From assembly GCA_039180865.1 (NCBI GenBank), contig JBCDCZ010000172.1, forward strand, positions 1 through 9,783: DNA of 9,783 nt. The letters run 5' to 3'. Below, in pieces: positions 5,569 to 9,783 of this stretch. Each line of letters begins with the position of its first letter. The stretch's first letter is position 1. The notes beneath the pieces are model-generated. The model worked only from the letters and a program-made list of their open reading frames with translations, did not search any database and was not told the DNA's origin. The position numbers were made by a program, and so were the translations under genes. This DNA comes from JBCDCU01 sp039180865 (GTDB lineage Bacteria; Pseudomonadota; Alphaproteobacteria; Rhizobiales; JACESI01).

Positions 5569-5952
5569 ATGGCGAATTTCGGAAGAATGAGCTCTGACGA
5601 AACCCGCCGCGACCCCTATGAGCGTCCGGCCCCGCAAAGGGAACCAACACAGAAAAAGCCACCGAAAGAGGCGTCGCTCTTCTCCGTCTGTCTCTATACA
5701 TCGCTTGGCCTCTCAGGTTTTGCGATGCTCGGCATTCACCGGTTTTACGCAAAAGGGATCGTCAACGGTCTTCTTTACCTCGCGATCTTCATCGGGATCG
5801 GCGCGATCGGGATGACGCTTGGCGTCAATGGTGTCGAACCCCTCGGTCGCACAATCTGGAATGTCATGATTTTAGTCGGCTTACTTGCCTGTCTGGAATG
5901 CTGCATCTGGGGGATGAGCGATTCCGTGCGGATGATCAGAAAAGGCCACTGA
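5569..5952 (+). CDS. TM2-domain membrane protein
   Basis: This is a 127-aa inner-membrane protein. The first 35 residues are hydrophilic and Pro/Arg/Lys-rich, probably a cytoplasmic tail. A hydrophobic segment at about 37-55 leads to GIHRFY (55-60), the signature turn of the TM2 family. Further hydrophobic segments follow at about 63-85 and 96-115, then WGMSDSVRMIRKG. The loop between the second and third segments (VNGVEPLGRT) makes it longer than the two-helix minimum. AAGGA lies about 10 nt before ATG 5569. The in-frame TTG at 5545 and ATG 5587 are less likely starts. TM2 proteins have no general known biochemical role. Its stop lies 23 bp from the convergent monooxygenase stop, with no evident terminator. 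Confidence 0.8.
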   Translation: MANFGRMSSDETRRDPYERPAPQREPTQKKPPKEASLFSVCLYTSLGLSGFAMLGIHRFYAKGIVNGLLYLAIFIGIGAIGMTLGVNGVEPLGRTIWNVMILVGLLACLECCIWGMSDSVRMIRKGH

Positions 5953-5975
5953 GCAGCCGGTGTAAATGCGGTCGC

Positions 5976-7136
5976 TTAGCCAACCCTTGAATTTCGCGTC
6001 GTGTGAAACAGGAGATGATTACCTGCCGCTGTTCCTTTTCTATAAAGCGCCTGGCCGAGCGCCAGTTGGCGGGGCTCCCAATGGGCGAGCGCCTCATCGA
6101 CATCTGGATACTGCTCTAAAGCATTACCCAGGGTGAGCGCGTTTGACGCTGCTTTTGATGTGCTTGCCGCGGTATGCGGACGGGGAATGAACGCGGCATC
6201 GCCAAGCAAGACGACACGGCCTTTCACCATACGATCCACAGTAAGATCCCGGATTGCCTGAGCGAACGGTTCTTTCGTTGCGTGGACGATCTCGCGAAAC
6301 TGAGGTGGCAGGAGAGCGTCGGCATCAGCGTAAACATGCTCGACCCATTTTTCCGCAAGCTTTCCTTCCGGCATGGAAAAACCACGATACCGGCCGTCGC
6401 GATCCGTCATGATGTCGCTCAGCGTTTCGTTGTCGGCTACGCGATACCAGACATAATTGTAAAGGCGATGCCCGGGCCTTGTATCCGCCCCCTCGCCCGG
6501 GACCAGATAGCCGAGCATGTGCGAGCCTGCACTGTTCGCAAATGCAAAGTCGCCATGCAGCCCCTCTCTCGCCATGGGCGGCATTTCATCTTCAGGCACA
6601 AGCCCGCGCCATGCGAGATATCCGGCATAGGCAGGCTCCACCTCCGGCCAGAGCAAATGACGAACCGTCGATCCATTGCCATCGGCGCCGACCAGGAGAT
6701 TTGCTGTCGCCTCGGTTCCGTCTTCGAAAATCGCCGTGACGTTACCGGCGGCTTCATCCTGCTTAAGGTCCTTCAAAACCTTTCCCTGAAGATAGGAGCC
6801 ACGGAAGGCTGACCGCATGGTCGTATAGATCAGCGACCATGAAGTCTGGGTTTGCGGGGCGATCTGCTTGCTTTGTATGGAGCCGTCAGGACGGAAGACA
6901 GTGCGGTGCCGTGAACCGACACCGAGCTCAATTTTGCCGGTATTGATGCCTGCCCTGCGGAAGACGTCCGCCACGTCGGGCTGAAGCACAATCCCGCCAC
7001 CACGGCTATCAAGATCATGTTGTGAGCGTTCATAGATCGTCACGGACCAGCCAGCTTTTTCGAGTGCCGAACCGGCAAACAATCCACCCAGCGATCCGCC
7101 GATAATGATTGCCTGTTTTTTCTCTTTCTTGGACAT
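5976..7136 (-). CDS. FAD-dependent monooxygenase (aromatic hydroxylase type)
   Basis: This 386-aa flavoprotein is expected to use NAD(P)H and O2 to hydroxylate an aromatic or heteroaromatic ring. Motifs in order: AIIIGGSLGGLFAGSALE (dinucleotide fold, GGSLGG at 13-18), an acidic ribose-binding residue E36 in TIYERS, LLVGADGNGSTVR (147-159), and VVLLGDAAFIPRPHTAAS (308-325) with the GD motif that contacts FAD. The GDAAFIPRPHTA stretch most resembles the 2,6-dihydroxypyridine 3-monooxygenase-like branch, as I recall it, but the substrate is not assignable. I chose ATG 7136 because AAAGGA lies 9 nt upstream; the open frame to 7235 overlaps the 39-codon ORF and has no such support. It is divergent from the LysR regulator and probably in one transcript with the oxidoreductase remnant, whose stop is 14 bp before this start. 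Confidence 0.9.
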   Translation of the reverse strand: MSKKEKKQAIIIGGSLGGLFAGSALEKAGWSVTIYERSQHDLDSRGGGIVLQPDVADVFRRAGINTGKIELGVGSRHRTVFRPDGSIQSKQIAPQTQTSWSLIYTTMRSAFRGSYLQGKVLKDLKQDEAAGNVTAIFEDGTEATANLLVGADGNGSTVRHLLWPEVEPAYAGYLAWRGLVPEDEMPPMAREGLHGDFAFANSAGSHMLGYLVPGEGADTRPGHRLYNYVWYRVADNETLSDIMTDRDGRYRGFSMPEGKLAEKWVEHVYADADALLPPQFREIVHATKEPFAQAIRDLTVDRMVKGRVVLLGDAAFIPRPHTAASTSKAASNALTLGNALEQYPDVDEALAHWEPRQLALGQALYRKGTAAGNHLLFHTTRNSRVG

Positions 7137-7150
7137 CGTCTTGGTTCCTT

Positions 7151-7270
7151 TCAGGCCGCCGCTTTTGGGGCGGGGATCGCGTGGTTGAATGTCTGAGAAG
7201 ACTGCGGGCCGGAGACGATCAGGCACCAGGGACAAATGAAATCGGACGTCATTTTCATATGAACAGTCAT
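7151..7270 (-). pseudogene. In-frame internally deleted DsbA/FrnE-family oxidoreductase remnant
   Basis: A 39-codon ORF begins at ATG 7270 with AAAGGA 7 nt upstream. Its N-terminus, MTVHMKMTSDFICPWCLI, matches the start of FrnE/2-hydroxychromene-carboxylate-isomerase-like DsbA proteins, which carry SDxxCPWC right after the first strand. The next residues, VSGPQSSQTFNHAI, resemble the C-terminal tail of the same family, usually (V/I)SGAQ....F..A(I/L). About 170-200 residues between them are absent, yet the frame stays open to TGA at 7151-7153. The active-site CxxC is kept but the fold is gone. It lies immediately upstream of the monooxygenase on the same strand, whose Shine-Dalgarno overlaps its stop. 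It could be a decayed gene, or a minigene now acting as a leader peptide that couples translation to the monooxygenase. The family comparison is from memory. Confidence 0.6.
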
Positions 7271-7271
7271 T

Positions 7272-7294
7272 GTTGTTTCCTTTCGCGAAACAAC
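7272..7294 (-). promoter_or_regulatory. Inverted repeat over the Shine-Dalgarno of the oxidoreductase remnant
   Basis: GTTGTTTC-N7-GAAACAAC has perfect 8-bp arms and ends one nucleotide before ATG 7270. On the minus-strand transcript the AAAGGA Shine-Dalgarno lies across the loop and the 3' arm, so a folded hairpin could limit ribosome access. The overlapping palindrome TTTCGCGAAA (7281-7290) offers an alternative DNA-operator reading. Which, if either, operates cannot be decided from sequence. Confidence 0.4.
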
Positions 7295-7331
7295 TTGGCC
7301 CCTTTCACTTTGAATGATAATTAGGCTTTTA

Positions 7332-7358
7332 TGGATATCTTCATTGCGCTTTACGCAA
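7332..7358 (-). promoter_or_regulatory. LysR-type operator, copy 1 (lysR/monooxygenase side)
   Basis: Read on the minus strand, toward the monooxygenase, the core is TTGCGTAAAGCGCAA (7358-7344), a dyad TTGC-N7-GCAA. It contains the T-N11-A pattern known for LysR-family sites. It is followed by TG, two variable bases and GATATCCA (7339-7332). The same 27-nt element recurs at 8302-8328. Its core lies 7 bp before the lysR ATG, so binding should interfere with lysR expression. It also lies 73 bp before the remnant's ATG on the other side, where it could activate that transcript. Confidence 0.65.
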
Positions 7359-7365
7359 CGCTCTA

Positions 7366-8283
7366 ATGGACAGGTTTGCGGCCATGTCAGCGTTTATCGC
7401 GGTCGTCGAGCATGGCGGCTTTGCGCCTGCCGCTCGACGGATGGGCGTCGCCACATCCTCAGTCACACGGCAAGTGAATGCGCTTGAAGAGCATCTCGGT
7501 TCGCTCCTCGTGAATCGCTCGACACGAAACATCACGCTCACCGATGCCGGGACCCGATACCTTGAAGACGCCCGCCGTATATTGGGTGAGCTTGAAGAAG
7601 CCGATCGCGGTATCAGCGAAGCCGAAGGGCCTTTGAGTGGTAACCTTCGGGTTAGCCTGCCGATTGCATTTGCGCGCCTGCATATAGCTCCGGCAATCCC
7701 GGTTTTTCTTCGCAAATACCCGGACGTCGAACTGATGCTCCTGACGACCGACAGTATGGTCAATCTGGTTGAGGAACGGATCGATGTGGCGATCCGGCTT
7801 GCGGCGTTGGAGAGTTCCGCGCTGATTGCCAAAAAGCTTGCGCCGCACCGGCGCGTCCTCTGCGCCAGCCCCTCTTATCTCGAGGAACACGGCATCCCGG
7901 ACAACCCGCAGGCACTCACAGCCCATAACTGTCTGACATTTGATTATGAAACGGGCAGCCCGGTCTGGACCTTCAAGCGCGGACGTGAAACCGAGACAAT
8001 CCGTGTCCGGGGCTCGCTAAAGGCAACAAGTTCGGAGGTCTTGAGGGAAGCCGCTCTTGGTGGAACCGGCATAATCTTGATGCCCACATGGCTCGTGGGC
8101 CCTGACGTCACAGCCGGACGTTTGGTCGAGGTGGTCACCGATTGGGAAGCCAATCCGGTCCAGGGACAAGGGTCGATATCGGCTGTATATCTGCCGAATC
8201 GTCGCGGCGCGAAGAAGGTGCGCGCCTTTGTCGAGCATCTTGCAGACGCATTCGGCGCGCCTCCCTATTGGGAGTGTGGGTAG
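7366..8283 (+). CDS. LysR-family transcriptional regulator
   Basis: This 305-aa regulator has the canonical LysR layout. An N-terminal winged HTH spans residues 3-62 (FIAVVEHGGFAPAARRMG, ATSSVTRQVNALEEHLG, LLVNRSTRNITLTDAG), and a linker helix follows at about 63-86. The periplasmic-binding-protein-like effector domain covers about 90-297 (LSGNLRVSLPIAFARLHIAP, RIDVAIRLAAL, ALGGTGIILMPTWLVG). Length and start match the family; ATG 7366 has no good Shine-Dalgarno, so expression may be low. It is divergent from the monooxygenase and followed by the efflux operon 117 bp downstream. Copies of one operator-like element stand before both, so these are its probable targets. The inducer is unknown, perhaps a substrate of the enzyme or pump. 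Confidence 0.93.
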   Translation: MDRFAAMSAFIAVVEHGGFAPAARRMGVATSSVTRQVNALEEHLGSLLVNRSTRNITLTDAGTRYLEDARRILGELEEADRGISEAEGPLSGNLRVSLPIAFARLHIAPAIPVFLRKYPDVELMLLTTDSMVNLVEERIDVAIRLAALESSALIAKKLAPHRRVLCASPSYLEEHGIPDNPQALTAHNCLTFDYETGSPVWTFKRGRETETIRVRGSLKATSSEVLREAALGGTGIILMPTWLVGPDVTAGRLVEVVTDWEANPVQGQGSISAVYLPNRRGAKKVRAFVEHLADAFGAPPYWECG

Positions 8284-8301
8284 CCTCACCTCAAACTTCA
8301 A

Positions 8302-8328
8302 TTGCATAAAACGCAATGGTGATATCCA
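8302..8328 (+). promoter_or_regulatory. LysR-type operator, copy 2 (efflux operon side)
   Basis: TTGCATAAAACGCAA (8302-8316) has the dyad TTGC-N7-GCAA and the T-N11-A pattern. TG, two variable bases and GATATCCA (8321-8328) follow. Against copy 1 in the matching orientation, 23 of 27 positions agree, and both core differences are G/A changes. The core lies 84 bp before the adaptor ATG at 8401, close to the 73 bp seen for copy 1. This suggests activation by the neighbouring LysR protein. Confidence 0.65.
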
Positions 8329-8344
8329 GAATACGCCTATTCTG
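8327..8344. promoter_or_regulatory. Second dyad in the efflux promoter, CAGAATA-CGCC-TATTCTG
   Basis: Perfect 7-bp arms flank a 4-bp spacer immediately downstream of the LysR-type element. The position, about 56 bp before the adaptor ATG, suits either the promoter-proximal activation site of the LysR protein or the operator of a separate repressor. Copy 1 has only a degenerate equivalent, so this part may be specific to the efflux operon. Confidence 0.4.
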
Positions 8345-8400
8345 TATTTTTGAGTAGATAATAGATGTCTGTGCAACCGACCACCTAAGGAGTTGCCCTG

Positions 8401-9597
8401 ATGTCCAAGACCTTTATGTTGCCTGCCCTCCTCGCGGCCACCGCGTTGTCCGGCGCATATTATGCCTATCACAACGGCCTGATTGATCACGCATCAGCGA
8501 AAGTCAAACCGACCGAAATCACAGCGCCTTCCGCACCTCAGGTTGTTTTTGCCCATGCAAGGCAGGAACAGGTGAGCGAATGGGACACCTATCCCGCCCG
8601 GTTCGAAGCAATCGACAGTGTCGACATATCAAGCCGGTTGTCGGGCCACCTGACAGCGATCCATTTCCGCGAAGGGGATATCGTCGAAAAAGGCGAACCC
8701 TTGTTCACCATCGACCAACGCCCCTTTCAAGCCGCACTCAGCCAGGCCCGTGCATCCGTTGCAGAAGCGGAAGCGCGTCTCGAACTTGCAAACACGCAGC
8801 TTCAAAGGACCGAAAGGCTCGTCGCCCGCAAGGTGATCGCTGAAGCGAAAGGCGATCAGGATTATGCGGAAATGCAAGCCGCCACCGCCAATCTCACGGC
8901 CGCCAAAGCCCGTTTGCAGGAAGCGGAACTCAACCTTGAATATACCCTTGTTCGCGCACCGATTACCGGGCGGGTCGATGAAACCCTTGTCGATCTGGGC
9001 GCGCTTGTGCGCGGGATCAATTCCGGCGCCACACACCTCACAACGATTGTCGCCCTCGATCCGATTCATCTCAACTTCGAAGTCGATCAAAACGCGATCC
9101 TGAAATACCAAAGGCTCGCCAAGAACGGTATTCGCGAAACGTCAAGATCAGCGGCAACACCCGTGCTTGCCGCTTTGCCGGACACCAATGAATTCATTCT
9201 CAAAGGCGCGGTCGATTTCGTGGGGAACCGCATCGATCCGTCAACCGGGACGATCCGGATGCGCGCACGTCTCGCAAATCCGGATCATTCTTTGACACCC
9301 GGAATGTTCGCAAGGGCAAAACTCCTTGCCCGCAACGACGCCGAAACCATCCTGGTACCGGATGAAGCCATTGCGGTCGAACAAACCAACCGCGTTGTCC
9401 TCGTCATTGGCGCAGACGACCGGATCGAAAGCCGCGTTGTCGAAATCGGACCCGTCGTCAAGGATATGCGGGTTGTCCGCGCCGGTCTGAAGGCCGGTGA
9501 ACGTGTGGTTGTCGAAGGCCACCATCGTGCGCGTCCCGGCGAAACCGTTTCCGCTATCGATCAAACCAGCAAAGAGCGCCTCGCGCTCGCTCAATAA
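8401..9597 (+). CDS. RND efflux periplasmic adaptor (membrane fusion protein, AcrA/MexE type)
   Basis: This 398-aa protein would link an inner-membrane RND pump to an outer-membrane channel. The N-terminus has a hydrophobic anchor (about 4-23) without the lipobox cysteine found in AcrA-type lipoproteins (GAYYAY instead), so it is probably held by an uncleaved helix or released by Sec. The order is standard. The first lipoyl half is SVDISSRLSGHLTAIHFREG and onward (73-105). The alpha-hairpin follows (107-178, LSQARASVAEAEARLELA). The second lipoyl half is YTLVRAPITGRV and onward (181-217). The beta-barrel is at about 219-310 (VDFVGNRIDPSTGTIRMRA, LTPGMFARAKL), and the membrane-proximal domain at 313-386. 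AAGGAG lies 8 nt before ATG 8401. The pump gene starts 27 bp after its stop, forming an operon. Confidence 0.95.
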   Translation: MSKTFMLPALLAATALSGAYYAYHNGLIDHASAKVKPTEITAPSAPQVVFAHARQEQVSEWDTYPARFEAIDSVDISSRLSGHLTAIHFREGDIVEKGEPLFTIDQRPFQAALSQARASVAEAEARLELANTQLQRTERLVARKVIAEAKGDQDYAEMQAATANLTAAKARLQEAELNLEYTLVRAPITGRVDETLVDLGALVRGINSGATHLTTIVALDPIHLNFEVDQNAILKYQRLAKNGIRETSRSAATPVLAALPDTNEFILKGAVDFVGNRIDPSTGTIRMRARLANPDHSLTPGMFARAKLLARNDAETILVPDEAIAVEQTNRVVLVIGADDRIESRVVEIGPVVKDMRVVRAGLKAGERVVVEGHHRARPGETVSAIDQTSKERLALAQ

Positions 9598-9624
9598 AAC
9601 CCGAAAACCGGAAGGATCATTGCC

Positions 9625-9783
9625 ATGAAAATTGGACATTTCTTTATTGAGCGACCCGTCTTCGCGATCGCTCTTTCCCTCATCATTCTCATCATGGGGA
9701 CGGTTGCAATGACCCGTCTCCCGGTGAGCCAGTTCCCCGACGTTGTCCCGCCGACAGTCTCTGTCGTCGCGACCTATCCTGGA
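9625..9783 (+). CDS. RND efflux pump, inner-membrane transporter (partial, N-terminus only)
   Basis: The 53 residues before the window edge match the start of HAE1-family RND pumps: MKIGHFFIERPVFAIALSL, the first transmembrane helix, then LPVSQFPDVVPPTVSVVATYPG. The FFIERPVFA and PTVSVVATYPG signatures are diagnostic. AAGGA lies 8 nt before ATG 9625. Full-length members have about 1,030-1,060 residues, so nearly all of it lies outside. Hydrophobic drugs or aromatic compounds exported by proton antiport are the usual substrates. Whether an outer-membrane channel gene follows cannot be seen. Confidence 0.95.
   Translation, partial: MKIGHFFIERPVFAIALSLIILIMGTVAMTRLPVSQFPDVVPPTVSVVATYPG

Noticed and set aside
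6174..6812. Plus-strand ORF of 212 codons opposite the monooxygenase
   Set aside because: It is antisense to all flavin-binding motifs of a confidently identified enzyme and has no recognisable domain of its own.
8629..9111. Minus-strand ORF of 160 codons opposite the efflux adaptor
   Set aside because: It is a shadow of the adaptor gene, with no start signal or domain.
1..9783. CRISPR arrays, tRNA/rRNA genes, insertion sequences or phage genes
   Set aside because: I found no repeat-spacer series, no cloverleaf or rRNA signatures, no transposase or integrase and no long terminal inverted repeats.

Overview
This window is a stretch of Gram-negative chromosome. It is most likely alphaproteobacterial, perhaps Hyphomicrobiales/Rhizobiales. 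That is inferred from moderate-to-high GC content, the mix of ATG, GTG and TTG starts behind good Shine-Dalgarno sequences, secreted proteins with Sec signals, and an RND-type efflux operon. No rRNA, tRNA, CRISPR array, insertion sequence or phage gene is visible.

Left part (1-2863). The 5' end of an unknown membrane-type gene runs off the left edge. It is divergent from a LuxR-type regulator (244-1008) of unusual layout: HTH first, NTF2/SnoaL-like domain second. Their shared intergenic region carries two inverted repeats, one resembling a lux box. A hairpin at 1014-1050 separates the regulator from a convergent metallophosphoesterase-fold gene (1057-1938). That gene has lost the ligands of one of the two metal sites and kept those of the other. 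Upstream of it on the same strand is an unrecognised 264-aa protein (2069-2863).

Middle part (2864-5975). These are small or secreted proteins of mostly unknown role: a 54-aa protein (+), a basic 60-aa protein (-), a 381-aa exported protein with 14 cysteines and an internal duplication (-), an exported SH3-domain protein (+), and a TM2-domain membrane protein (+). A weak candidate for a 38-aa basic protein lies antisense in the gap before the TM2 gene.

Right part (5976-9783). This is the most coherent unit. A LysR regulator (7366-8283) is divergent from an FAD-dependent aromatic-type monooxygenase (5976-7136). It is followed on its own strand by an RND efflux operon: a periplasmic adaptor (8401-9597) and the start of an inner-membrane pump (9625 to the edge). 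Between LysR and the monooxygenase is an unreported 39-codon ORF (7151-7270, minus) that looks like a DsbA/FrnE-family oxidoreductase with its whole middle removed: the N-terminal CPWC motif is joined in frame to the family's C-terminal tail. A 27-nt element (core TTGC-N7-GCAA, 23 of 27 positions identical) occurs twice, once pointing at the remnant/monooxygenase and once at the efflux operon. The copies lie at similar distances from the start codons, and the first also abuts the lysR start. I infer that one LysR protein controls both a modifying enzyme and an exporter, a two-step detoxification regulon, and probably represses its own gene.
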